Positions 9,670 to 17,821 of a stretch of DNA of 64,000 nucleotides are shown piece by piece. Origin of the DNA: Centipeda flueggei ATCC 43531 (GTDB taxonomy: Bacteria; Bacillota; Negativicutes; Selenomonadales; Selenomonadaceae); assembly GCF_000160695.1 (NCBI RefSeq), contig NZ_GG694006.1, forward strand, positions 670,932-734,931, written 5' to 3'. The stretch's first letter is position 1. The number at the start of each line of letters is the position of its first letter. Both the position numbers and the translations under genes were made by a program. Under the pieces are notes generated by a model. It had not been told where the DNA came from and did no database searches. It was given only the letters and a program-made list of their open reading frames with translations.

Positions 9670-9711
9670 ATTATAGCAAAGGGGATCATCCATCGACGTA
9701 ACATATGTTAC
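9670..9711 (-). promoter_or_regulatory. hcp promoter with CRP/FNR-type palindrome at -41.5
   Basis: A perfect TATAAT (9670-9675, minus strand) has no good -35 hexamer. Instead there is the 14-base perfect palindrome GTAACATATGTTAC at 9698-9711. With the start near 9663 its centre falls at -41.5, the usual place for class II activation by CRP/FNR-family proteins. HcpR, a member of that family, is the known regulator of hcp in several anaerobes. Assigning it to HcpR is inference. Confidence 0.65.
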
Positions 9712-9734
9712 TAGATAATAATCAATAGTTGTTC

Positions 9735-10535
9735 TCAGTTTATATAATCCTGCACGGGAAAGTCCGCATCAAACGCCTGAATATCCGCCAATGTATCAAA
9801 CTCGTAGATGATGCCGTCCGGGAACTCACGCCGCTCAAGCGCGAGTTCATCAAGATGGCGCATATAGAACTGCTCCCAGAGGAGGCTGCGCACGGATACA
9901 TCCTGTTCATAGCCCGTACGCAGGAGTGCACTGAACTGTGCGCTGAAATTTCGCGTAAAATAGGCCTGTCCCAGCATATACCATCCATGCGCGCCGCCAA
10001 TCTGCACGTCGGTAATGCGGCCATCGCCGTTCACCGTGAGATAGTATTCATCATTCGGCGTATCGCCATATACCGCCGCATAGTAGGCGCGATAAACATA
10101 CGGCGCAAAAACGTTCTCCATAAAATAGTTATCCGCCGAACAAATATATGTATTATCGAGCACGTCGAGTACCCGGTAAAGCGATGACGTGTTGTTGCAG
10201 CAGTGATAGTCCTCATTTTCAACCAGATGAATATGGGGATCCGATGCGAGGTAGGAAAATTGCTCCTTCAGGTAGCCAACAACAAGGTAAATATCCGCAA
10301 TACCCGCCGCGCGGAGCTGCGCGATCTGCCGCTCGACCAGCACCTCACCGCGAACGCGCAGGAGCCCCTTTGGCGTACGGTCCGTGATTGGTGCAAGGCG
10401 GCTGCCATACCCCGCCGCCATCAGCACCGCATTCGTCACGCGATAGGGCGCAAGGCGCGCTGCTGCCTGTGCGCGCTGGACGGCATCATCTGCATCAAGC
10501 GATGCGATTGCCGCATCAAAGGCATCTTTGGTCAT
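9735..10535 (-). CDS. licC: CTP:phosphocholine cytidylyltransferase-like (LicC)
   Basis: A 266-residue nucleotidyltransferase with the sugar-nucleotide signature AVLMAAGYGSRLAPIT...TPKGL at about residues 36-60. In LicC proteins this forms CDP-choline from phosphocholine. About 33 residues precede the signature, an N-terminal extension not usual for LicC. The downstream ATG at 10535 is preferred because GGGAG lies five bases before it. Context supports the role: it directly follows licA and licB. No licD phosphocholine transferase is in the window, so the acceptor is unknown. Confidence 0.8.
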   Translation of the reverse strand: MTKDAFDAAIASLDADDAVQRAQAAARLAPYRVTNAVLMAAGYGSRLAPITDRTPKGLLRVRGEVLVERQIAQLRAAGIADIYLVVGYLKEQFSYLASDPHIHLVENEDYHCCNNTSSLYRVLDVLDNTYICSADNYFMENVFAPYVYRAYYAAVYGDTPNDEYYLTVNGDGRITDVQIGGAHGWYMLGQAYFTRNFSAQFSALLRTGYEQDVSVRSLLWEQFYMRHLDELALERREFPDGIIYEFDTLADIQAFDADFPVQDYIN

Positions 10536-10550
10536 ATCATCTCCCATGCC

Positions 10551-11486
10551 TCAATCCGCTGCATGCTCAGGATGCGGATGCAGTGATACAAGAAGGACTC
10601 CCAGAAAGACGAGGCTGCAGCCCAGCACCATCTGTCCCGAGATCTCCGCCCCGGCAATGCCCCATTGCAGCAATACGCCCCATATAATATAGGTTGCATT
10701 CGTCGCCATACCGCGCGCACAGCCAATGGCACGATTGACCGCATACCAGAGGAAGTAGGACGCGCCTGCAGCAGTTCCTGCGGCAGCGAGAGTCATAAAC
10801 GGCAGCGGAGCTGCGAAAAGTATATGCAGAGGGGCATCGCCCGCGAAAAAGAACAGCGTAATCGCCAGCAGGATCGTCCCTGAGATGCACTCGCGCAGAG
10901 TAATGGCGATATCCGGCCCGATGTCTGCCATGCCGCGTACAGCCAGCACAATTTCGCCGCCCCAGCAAAGAGCGGCGAGAAGTGCACACGCCATCCCCGG
11001 GAGCAGCAGCAGTGCATCCTCCGGCGCCACAGCCCCTGTGATAATTCCCCCTGCAACAGCAAGAACGATGCCGACGCCCATGCGCAGAGTGACCTGCTGA
11101 CGCAGGAGCAGGCGCGCTAAGATACAGCCAATGACGGGATACAGCGCGGAAAGCGCCAGCGCGTAGGCCGGCCCCGCCCACAGGATGCCAAGGCAATATG
11201 AGAGCTGTCCGACAGGTCCGCCAAGCAGTGCGGCAGCACAAAGAAAAGCACCGGAACGGCTGATGACCATACGCATCAAATGCAAAGTGCCGCGAAAACC
11301 GTTCATAAGGAGCAGAAAAACTGCCGCGCTCGCATCATTGACTGCCGTACAGGCAAGAGGAAAAGCGATGCCGACGGCAAATCCCGCTCCTGCTGCCGTC
11401 GCACCAACATGATACAGATAGTTGTTGCATCCCCAGAGAAGCCCGCTCACAACGCCGAGCATCACCCACATCGGATACCGTACCAT
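10551..11486 (-). CDS. licB: Choline uptake permease, LicB-like (EamA/DMT family)
   Basis: About 311 residues with some ten hydrophobic segments in two repeats, the layout of the drug/metabolite transporter superfamily. In lic1 loci this protein brings choline into the cell. Its ATG at 11486 shares one base with the licA stop codon (TGATG), which implies coupled translation. A start five codons upstream is possible but lacks a spaced ribosome site. It could move another amine; choline rests on the neighbours. Confidence 0.78.
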   Translation of the reverse strand: MVRYPMWVMLGVVSGLLWGCNNYLYHVGATAAGAGFAVGIAFPLACTAVNDASAAVFLLLMNGFRGTLHLMRMVISRSGAFLCAAALLGGPVGQLSYCLGILWAGPAYALALSALYPVIGCILARLLLRQQVTLRMGVGIVLAVAGGIITGAVAPEDALLLLPGMACALLAALCWGGEIVLAVRGMADIGPDIAITLRECISGTILLAITLFFFAGDAPLHILFAAPLPFMTLAAAGTAAGASYFLWYAVNRAIGCARGMATNATYIIWGVLLQWGIAGAEISGQMVLGCSLVFLGVLLVSLHPHPEHAAD

Positions 11487-12382
11487 CACAGCATCTCCCA
11501 TTGTTCTCGTGCTTTTTCGGCGTATTCCTTCGCAAATCGGAACTGATTTTCCTCGTACGGCCCGAATGTCGCGCCGAGCGAGCTTTTATAGACACTCCAA
11601 TCGTACCAGAGAAGTCCTCCCACCGCCATATAGGTATGGACACGTGCACGCAGCAGAGCATCAAAGCCCTCTGGAAAGTATGCCGCGATGAGCTGCTCTG
11701 TCTCATCCTCATGATAGTCGGCATAGATGGCGAACATGGCGATGTCAATCAGCGGATCGGACAGACCTGCATACTCCCAATCGATCAGATAAGGCCGCTC
11801 CCTTCCCTCCACAAAGAGAAAGTTATCCGAAACTGCATCAATGTGACAGAGTATCTCCGCCCCCGCCAAAAATGAAGCAACAAAAGGGCGAAGAGAAAAG
11901 ACCTGCTCGCGCACCGTGCGGTACACACTGCGTCTGCATTCCTGCTCCGGCATCAGCGTCTCATAAAAGAGGAGCTCGGCAAATGGGTCAAATACTTTTA
12001 CCCCGCTGAACCTGCGCTCATGAAAAGAACGCAGTGCCTCCATGCAGGAAGTGACTTCCTGCTCATTATGAGGGTCACAGACATGGGAGTGCTCATAGTA
12101 ACGCGAAATCTTATACCCCGGCTGCGTACTTAGTGCCACGATGTGCTCCGTGATGCCCGTGTCAGACAGGAGCTCATAGACTGCCTTCTCGTTTTCGCGG
12201 TCGATCAGGCGCTCCGTCCCCTCTCCATTGCAGCGAAAAATATACTTTTTCCCATCCGCGGTAAAGAGGAACGAATCATTTGTCATGCCTTCCTTCAGCG
12301 GCAGAAGAATCCCTTTTGCGGCACTCTGCCCAAAATGCAGGCGAATCGTCCGCCGGATCAACTGCTCCTGTGACTCATTCAT
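11486..12382 (-). CDS. licA: Choline kinase-like (LicA)
   Basis: About 298 residues of the choline/ethanolamine kinase fold. The catalytic loop HIDAVSDN lies near residues 180-187 and the metal-binding LIDWEYAG near 199-206. It should phosphorylate choline as the first step of the licA-licB-licC route to CDP-choline. Two ATGs three codons apart are possible; the inner one at 12382 is better spaced from AGAGG. Unlike Haemophilus licA, no tandem tetranucleotide tract is present at the 5' end. A long repeat element (12410-12570) forms most of the upstream region. Confidence 0.82.
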   Translation of the reverse strand: MNESQEQLIRRTIRLHFGQSAAKGILLPLKEGMTNDSFLFTADGKKYIFRCNGEGTERLIDRENEKAVYELLSDTGITEHIVALSTQPGYKISRYYEHSHVCDPHNEQEVTSCMEALRSFHERRFSGVKVFDPFAELLFYETLMPEQECRRSVYRTVREQVFSLRPFVASFLAGAEILCHIDAVSDNFLFVEGRERPYLIDWEYAGLSDPLIDIAMFAIYADYHEDETEQLIAAYFPEGFDALLRARVHTYMAVGGLLWYDWSVYKSSLGATFGPYEENQFRFAKEYAEKAREQWEML

Positions 12383-12409
12383 CGAATCCATTCCTCTTTC
12401 TTGCGCATT

Positions 12410-12570
12410 AGCGAAACACTGATAAATTCGGCACCGCCATCTTAGTACATCCTTTTCGCCCGCTTATCGTCAGCAAATTCTCCACATAACCCTCACTATG
12501 TGTCCGGTTGGCTGCCTCAATCGGAAAAATCTACGCCAATCTGGCATATCTCATTGTATCAGCGACTCCT
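12410..12570. repeat. Dispersed intergenic repeat, copy 3 (long form)
   Basis: About 160 bases. The ends are CGAAACACTGATAAATTCG on the left and, as reverse complement, AAGGAGTCGCTGATACAATG on the right. Internal blocks (CTAAGATG with CGGT, and GCGGGCGAAAA) match the copy at 57870-58030. The right end touches the stop codon of the glycerophosphotransferase-like gene at 12571. The left end lies about 28 bases before licA, so the element fills nearly the whole 190-base gap. Confidence 0.75.
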
Positions 12571-14253
12571 TTACTGGTTTTGCAATGCGTCCTTCAGCAT
12601 TTCCTTGATGGTTTCGCCGGCATTGACTTGCGTATGATAAAAGTATTTGTCGAGCACTGACACACGCTCTTTGCACATAGGATCTTCCCCCGCAGTGACC
12701 ATCTCAATAAAGCGGACAATGTGCTCAAAGGTATCGCCCGAATAGTAGTGTGCCAGCACATCGGCATCGTCCTCCGGATATTCCCGATAGTCTGGTGCAC
12801 CTTTTGTCCCTAGATACAGAACAGGACGCCCCATCAGCAGATATTCCACCAAGATGGATGAAATATCTGAAATCAGCGCATCTGATTTGCAAAATGAGCC
12901 TGTCAGATCTCCACATAGGTCTAATGATACATTAGGGATATCTTCGCAATGACGATAAAAGGCCTGAACCTCTTCCTCGCTCATAAATCCCATTTTCGTC
13001 ACTGCACCATAAAAGAGAGGATGCGGTCGTACGATGAGCCCAAGCTGTGGATGCTCCGCGAAATACTGCAGAATTCTTTCCCCATATTCCCTAAAGGTTG
13101 CCGTAGCTTGATCCCAGAAGCCGTAGTCGATCCCCCACAGAAATGTCTTTTTAAAGCGTGCATCCGGCTTGAGCCGCTCCTTTTGCTCGGATATATAGTC
13201 CGCCAAGGGCGCACCGGCAAGCGATACATGAGCATTCCCTGACTGGCAGTACATTCCGTACTTGCGGATCTCACGCGATGAGCGCACATAAACACGCCAT
13301 GCATGCCGATGTATCGGCAAATCATAGAGATACACCTTGTTCTTCTCATCAACAAAAAATGGAATGGAGTATGGGAGATAGACGATCCGGATTCCGTATC
13401 TCCTAACATTTTCAACAGAAAACTTTGGGTGATGCCAATCATAGGGATTCGTATAAATGAGCACGTCTGGTCTGCGCTCCGCAAAACGATAAGCAGCCTC
13501 TGGTACAAACGGAAGATTACGATCATTCAAGAACTGAAGAAAAGCGGGGTATTCCTTCGCACTGTCCCACGATCGCTCCTGCATATCAATCGCAACGAGT
13601 CGGCAGTCAAACAATTCATCCTTCGACAACGCCTCGTACAGACTTTTGACCTTGCACCAAACAGTAGGAAACTCGAGTAAAATATCCACACGCAGGCGCC
13701 GATGATTCACTCCAACAGGTGCCTGTACATTTTCAGGAGCTCCAACAGCAGAATGTTCTTTTTTCCGGTCATCACTGAACACGCTGTAGTCCGCGGGCAG
13801 CTGCAAGCTTCCCTTCAGTGCATTTTCAAGCAGTATATATTCCACACGGACGGGAACTTTAAGTGACGCGAGTGCACTCAAAAAACGATACGCCGTGGGA
13901 GCATCTCCCTTGCTGTGCAGAGACTCTGCCACTTGATACAGGAAATCGGCCACATAGCCCAGAAAATACATACTGACAGCATCAGAAGTTCCGTATCCTG
14001 AAAGAGTATCAGCGATCTTCAGTAAGTCCTCCAACCGCACATTTTTCTGTGTTGCATTGTGCAGGATCCGAAGAATACCACTCTGTATCATCGTACACAG
14101 ATAGATATCCGTATCTTTTGTATGACACAGACGATAGGCTGCAAGCAGTGCATCGACATCCACATTCTCATGCTCTGATTTCTCTATCAGCCCAACTGTA
14201 AGGATAAGCGCATCAGCCGTTTTACCAGACTCAATCAATTCCGCAAGACTCAT
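12571..14253 (-). CDS. CDP-glycerol glycerophosphotransferase-like protein
   Basis: A 560-residue protein. The C-terminal half (about 190-560) resembles the TagB/TagF glycerophosphotransferase family: a first Rossmann-like unit beginning LRVDILLEFPTVWCKVKSLY, then LGIDYGFWD-like and LIVRPHPLF segments, and the diagnostic SDALISDISSILVEYLLMGRPVLYL near 480. The N-terminal 180 residues are predicted helical and unrelated to TagB by eye. It lies last in the glycan island and next to the choline cassette. It could transfer a phosphoglycerol-type group to a surface glycan. Base composition is more A+T rich than in neighbours such as licB. Confidence 0.75.
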   Translation of the reverse strand: MSLAELIESGKTADALILTVGLIEKSEHENVDVDALLAAYRLCHTKDTDIYLCTMIQSGILRILHNATQKNVRLEDLLKIADTLSGYGTSDAVSMYFLGYVADFLYQVAESLHSKGDAPTAYRFLSALASLKVPVRVEYILLENALKGSLQLPADYSVFSDDRKKEHSAVGAPENVQAPVGVNHRRLRVDILLEFPTVWCKVKSLYEALSKDELFDCRLVAIDMQERSWDSAKEYPAFLQFLNDRNLPFVPEAAYRFAERRPDVLIYTNPYDWHHPKFSVENVRRYGIRIVYLPYSIPFFVDEKNKVYLYDLPIHRHAWRVYVRSSREIRKYGMYCQSGNAHVSLAGAPLADYISEQKERLKPDARFKKTFLWGIDYGFWDQATATFREYGERILQYFAEHPQLGLIVRPHPLFYGAVTKMGFMSEEEVQAFYRHCEDIPNVSLDLCGDLTGSFCKSDALISDISSILVEYLLMGRPVLYLGTKGAPDYREYPEDDADVLAHYYSGDTFEHIVRFIEMVTAGEDPMCKERVSVLDKYFYHTQVNAGETIKEMLKDALQNQ

Positions 14254-14269
14254 ACTTGTCTCACCTTTC

Positions 14270-15226
14270 CTATTGGGTTACCTTCTTGCAATTTCGGCAG
14301 ACCTTATTGAAATTCTTTGTTTTGATCTCTTCTCGTAATTTACGAATCTTTTCCCCCTCCCACATCTCTTTTAACGAAGTATCTCGAATATTCCCCAAGG
14401 GGAAATAAGTTCCATACGAGGTACAGCAGGGCAGCACGACACCGTCATATCGAATTGCCAATCTGCGAAACGGCTCTACACACTCTGGCGTGTATTCCGT
14501 CACATCAGCCAAATGTTCAATATGTGATGCATCCATCAAAACCTGAAAATCAATAATGTCCGCTTTTCCTTTCCACTTTTCCAAAAAGGCTTCACGTTCA
14601 TTAACGTTGTCCTCCATCATAACCATGGAAACACGAAGAGAAGGAAATATAGCTTCTCCGCGCAGTGCAATGAAGCGGTCAATATGATTCTCTACCTGAT
14701 CGAGATCTCCTTTTCGCACATCGTAATAGGTCTCCTTTGTCGCTGCATCCAATGAGACGCTCAGTCGTTTCACGCCCGCATCAATGATCTTCTTTGCTGT
14801 TTTCTCATTTAATGCAGAACCATTTGTGATAATTGTAAAATCGAGTACGTCTGCTTCTTTCAAGACATCTAAAATATCTCCAATTTGAGGGTGTATCAGG
14901 CACTCTGAAAACGCCCCGACCCACAGGGAAGCGACTTTCATTTCATTGATGTTTGTGACAAGGCGGCGAACACTTTCGACAGGAATATTCACCTTGTCCT
15001 TCTCAGGGACAAAGGCCTTGTCACACATTTTGCACTTGTAATTACACCATGAGGTCAGCTCTAACATAATTTCGAGCGGTTTCTCCAGGACATCGTCCAT
15101 GATGTTCGGCGCATCCCACAGTTCACGGTATCGACGATAGTCACTGCCCTGCGCTTCTGTAATTGCGGCAATTCTTTCCTGACTATAGTATCGCTTTACA
15201 GACCCTCTGTCCTCAAAGATATACAT
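14270..15226 (-). CDS. Radical SAM/SPASM protein of the glycan island
   Basis: A 318-residue radical SAM enzyme. Cys61, Cys65 and Cys68 (CNYKCKMC) form the CX3CX2C iron-sulfur site. The C-terminal SPASM-type region has VLPCCTSYGTYFPLGNI near 250 and VCRNCKK at the end, likely binding a second cluster. The substrate cannot be predicted. Placement between a glycerophosphotransferase-like gene and pseI suggests modification of a nucleotide sugar or glycan. The locus is somewhat A+T rich. Confidence 0.82.
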   Translation of the reverse strand: MYIFEDRGSVKRYYSQERIAAITEAQGSDYRRYRELWDAPNIMDDVLEKPLEIMLELTSWCNYKCKMCDKAFVPEKDKVNIPVESVRRLVTNINEMKVASLWVGAFSECLIHPQIGDILDVLKEADVLDFTIITNGSALNEKTAKKIIDAGVKRLSVSLDAATKETYYDVRKGDLDQVENHIDRFIALRGEAIFPSLRVSMVMMEDNVNEREAFLEKWKGKADIIDFQVLMDASHIEHLADVTEYTPECVEPFRRLAIRYDGVVLPCCTSYGTYFPLGNIRDTSLKEMWEGEKIRKLREEIKTKNFNKVCRNCKKVTQ

Positions 15227-15250
15227 GATATAACGCCCCTAAAATTCCTT

Positions 15251-16270
15251 TTACTCAATCAGATCCCACTGCACAGCAGTTCCACGGGTAATGCTGCAGT
15301 TTGCCTTCTTCCCCAAAATGATATCATAATACTTGGGCGAAAGCCCCATCCCTGGACGGATACGGCGCAGGTTTTTCTCCGTAAAGACATCGCCAGCCTT
15401 CATATCCTCGACGACATACAGACTGCGGCGGAACTGGAGTGACTTCTGCTCCTGCTCTGCCCTTTCATAGGACACCGTCCCCAACGCGAGTGCTGCTGTA
15501 CGGCACTCCCGCACAAGCTGTGCCATCTCCGCAGGCTCCAGAGAAAATGCCGCATCGACACCTCCCTCAGCACGCGAGAGGGTGAAGTGCTTCTCAATCA
15601 CCGCTGCACCAAGTGCAACACTCGCCACTGCCGCACCGATGCCGAGCGTATGATCGGAGAGCCCGACGGTACAGCCGAACAGCTCCCGCATATGCGGAAT
15701 GGTCCGCAGATTCGTCCCCTCCGGTGAGGCAGGATAGCTGCTTGTGCACTTGAGCAGGGTCAGATCCGTACAGCCATTTTCCCGTACCGTTTGAACGAGA
15801 TCCGAGAGCTCTGCGACCGTTGTCATCCCTGTCGATGCGATGATCGGCTTTCCCGTGCGGGCGACCTTGCGGATGAGCGGCAGATCCACATTCTCAAACG
15901 AAGCGATCTTGTAACAGGGAACGCCAAGATCTTCCAAAAAATCCACGGACGTATCATCAAACGGGGTACTGAAGCCCATTATGCCGCGTTCTTTGCATCG
16001 CTCAAAGATCGCCTTGTGCCATTCCCATGGCGTATGCGCCTTCTCATAGAGATGGTAGAGTGTTTCGCCCTTCCACAGGCTGTCCTTATCAGAGATAAAG
16101 AACTCCCCCGTGTCTATGTCAATCGTCATCGTATCTGCTGTGTAGGTCTGAATCTTCACTGCATCGACGCCTGCATCCGCTGCAGCATCAACGATGGCAA
16201 GTGCACGCTCCAATGACTGGTTATGATTGCCTGACATCTCCGCAATGATGAAGGGGATCTTCTCTATCAT
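15251..16270 (-). CDS. pseI: Pseudaminic acid synthase (NeuB family)
   Basis: A 339-residue NeuB-type synthase that condenses a 6-deoxy-2,4-diacetamido-hexose with phosphoenolpyruvate to form a nonulosonic acid. The catalytic NeuB domain covers about 1-245 (start IPFIIAEMSGNHNQS; STPFDDTSVDFL near 100; SDHTLG near 205). The C-terminal antifreeze-like SAF domain covers about 280-339. The AEMSGNHNQ form and the nearby pseB, pseC and pseG favour pseudaminic over sialic acid. Confidence 0.9.
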   Translation of the reverse strand: MIEKIPFIIAEMSGNHNQSLERALAIVDAAADAGVDAVKIQTYTADTMTIDIDTGEFFISDKDSLWKGETLYHLYEKAHTPWEWHKAIFERCKERGIMGFSTPFDDTSVDFLEDLGVPCYKIASFENVDLPLIRKVARTGKPIIASTGMTTVAELSDLVQTVRENGCTDLTLLKCTSSYPASPEGTNLRTIPHMRELFGCTVGLSDHTLGIGAAVASVALGAAVIEKHFTLSRAEGGVDAAFSLEPAEMAQLVRECRTAALALGTVSYERAEQEQKSLQFRRSLYVVEDMKAGDVFTEKNLRRIRPGMGLSPKYYDIILGKKANCSITRGTAVQWDLIE

Positions 16271-16273
16271 ATT

Positions 16274-16759
16274 CTACTCCCTCGGTCTTCCCGCTATGCC
16301 TATTCTTTTTTCATATCGCAGAAGATCATTCTCGCTGTACTCCGTATATTTCAAGGCTATAAAGGCTCTTCGCGAGGCGATATTTTCCTTTTTTACATAA
16401 CCCACAAGATGCAGATGCTCATTTTCTTCTCCCAGCTTGTCCTCCATCATCTGGAGTATCAGCCGCCCATATCCTCGCGCGCGAAATCTCACATCTATAC
16501 TATAGCTGATCAGCGCTGTCTCTTGGTCAATACTTAGACGAATTTGCCCTGTTGGCATATTATTGACCATCAGAATGTAAAAGTGTTTTGCCTTCTCCGT
16601 GCCAAGTACGCTCTTCAGCCATCGGACATGATCCTCATAGACAATTTTTTCTCCATGAAGAGAGTTCGCACGAGTCTCTCTGTCGTTACGCCATTGAAAG
16701 AGGAGCATTGCATCGGCGTATTCAGCAGGGCGCAAATATATTAGTTCCTTCTTCGGCAT
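16274..16759 (-). CDS. GNAT acetyltransferase beside pseG (candidate PseH)
   Basis: A 161-residue GNAT protein with an N-terminal WRND motif, a PTGQIRL strand and the acetyl-CoA site RARGYGR near 95. In pseudaminic acid loci such a protein, alone or fused to PseG, acetylates the 4-amino group of the UDP-sugar. It overlaps pseG by 38 bases and ends four bases before pseI. That makes it the better of the two PseH candidates in this window; the other is at 23706. Confidence 0.8.
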   Translation of the reverse strand: MPKKELIYLRPAEYADAMLLFQWRNDRETRANSLHGEKIVYEDHVRWLKSVLGTEKAKHFYILMVNNMPTGQIRLSIDQETALISYSIDVRFRARGYGRLILQMMEDKLGEENEHLHLVGYVKKENIASRRAFIALKYTEYSENDLLRYEKRIGIAGRPRE

Positions 16760-17798
16760 GATGCTCCACGTCCAATCTGCAAGTGTTCTGTATCTGGGTG
16801 AGAGCTTCCGGCTTCGTCATGACATAGAGTGCATGATACAGTGCCATCTCCGTCACTTCATCCCATCGCCCCAGATAGTAAATCAGCCCTGCATCTGCAC
16901 AGTCGCGGCATATCTCAAGCTGATTCTCGGCAATGGCGGTGACGATTGCCGGCAGACCGAGAAAGCATCGCTCCCACGTGGTTGTTCCGCCGGCTCCGAG
17001 GCAGAGGTCAGCGTTCGCCATAAACTCCGCCATGTTGCTGACGGCGCAGTAGGTGTGCAGAAAGTCATGCGGTGCACACAGCTCCTCGATCTGTGTGCGA
17101 TGTGCATTGCTCCCGCCGATGATGACATCGACCTCAACGGCGGGCAGGGAGAGGTGCAGGAGCGCTCGAACAGCCTTTTCAGTCTCATGCGTGATATCAC
17201 TGCCGCCATAGAATACAAGGATGCGGCGGAGATGGCCGTCCCGCCGGCGCAATTTTTTCTTTGCCGCATAAAACTCCTCACGCAGAAGTGCATAAGAGGG
17301 GCCAAGGAGGAGTTTGCAGGAGGGAGGTACAAGCCCGTCATAACGATGCTGCATTGCGCGATAGAAATTCTGATCGAGCAGTATATCGCAGTCATGCTTC
17401 CGATTGGCAAGGTCGTCGATCACAAAGATCTCACCGACGAGCGGGCGCACGATCCGCTCCCACACCTCATCGAGTGCATAGCTGTCAACGACGAGACGCA
17501 TGATCGGTGCAAGTGTACGAAGCACCTCTCCCGTCTCCCGCGCATCCGTTTCCTGTGCAACGGCAAGCCATGCCGCATAACCAGTAAGCGACGGATCATC
17601 TGCATAGTGCGGAAGGACGTGCAGCGGAAAGCCTTGCTCACGCACCAGATGATTCAAATTGCCGATGAGATCACGGCAGATAAAATGTACCTCTGTCCCC
17701 TCGCGCCGCATCCGCCCCGCCAGTGTCAGACAGCGCATCAGATGCCCGCTGCCGATTTGCTCTGACGCGTCTGCACGTATGACTGCTATTTTTTGCAT
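16722..17798 (-). CDS. pseG: UDP-2,4-diacetamido-2,4,6-trideoxy-beta-L-altropyranose hydrolase
   Basis: A 358-residue PseG, which releases UDP from the diacetamido sugar just before the PseI step. The N-terminal GT-B-like motif GSGHLMRCL is at about 17-25. The C-terminal half holds LVFYGGSD-like and GAGGTTWER segments that bind the nucleotide, as in the related MurG fold. Its 3' end overlaps the acetyltransferase gene, so the two are coupled. Confidence 0.9.
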   Translation of the reverse strand: MQKIAVIRADASEQIGSGHLMRCLTLAGRMRREGTEVHFICRDLIGNLNHLVREQGFPLHVLPHYADDPSLTGYAAWLAVAQETDARETGEVLRTLAPIMRLVVDSYALDEVWERIVRPLVGEIFVIDDLANRKHDCDILLDQNFYRAMQHRYDGLVPPSCKLLLGPSYALLREEFYAAKKKLRRRDGHLRRILVFYGGSDITHETEKAVRALLHLSLPAVEVDVIIGGSNAHRTQIEELCAPHDFLHTYCAVSNMAEFMANADLCLGAGGTTTWERCFLGLPAIVTAIAENQLEICRDCADAGLIYYLGRWDEVTEMALYHALYVMTKPEALTQIQNTCRLDVEHHAEEGTNIFAPC

Positions 17799-17821
17799 CT
17801 GCCCATGTCCCGCATCAGAGA

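Noticed and set aside
11486-12391. Phase-variable tandem repeats in licA
   Set aside because: No tetranucleotide or other tandem tract is present at the 5' end, unlike Haemophilus.
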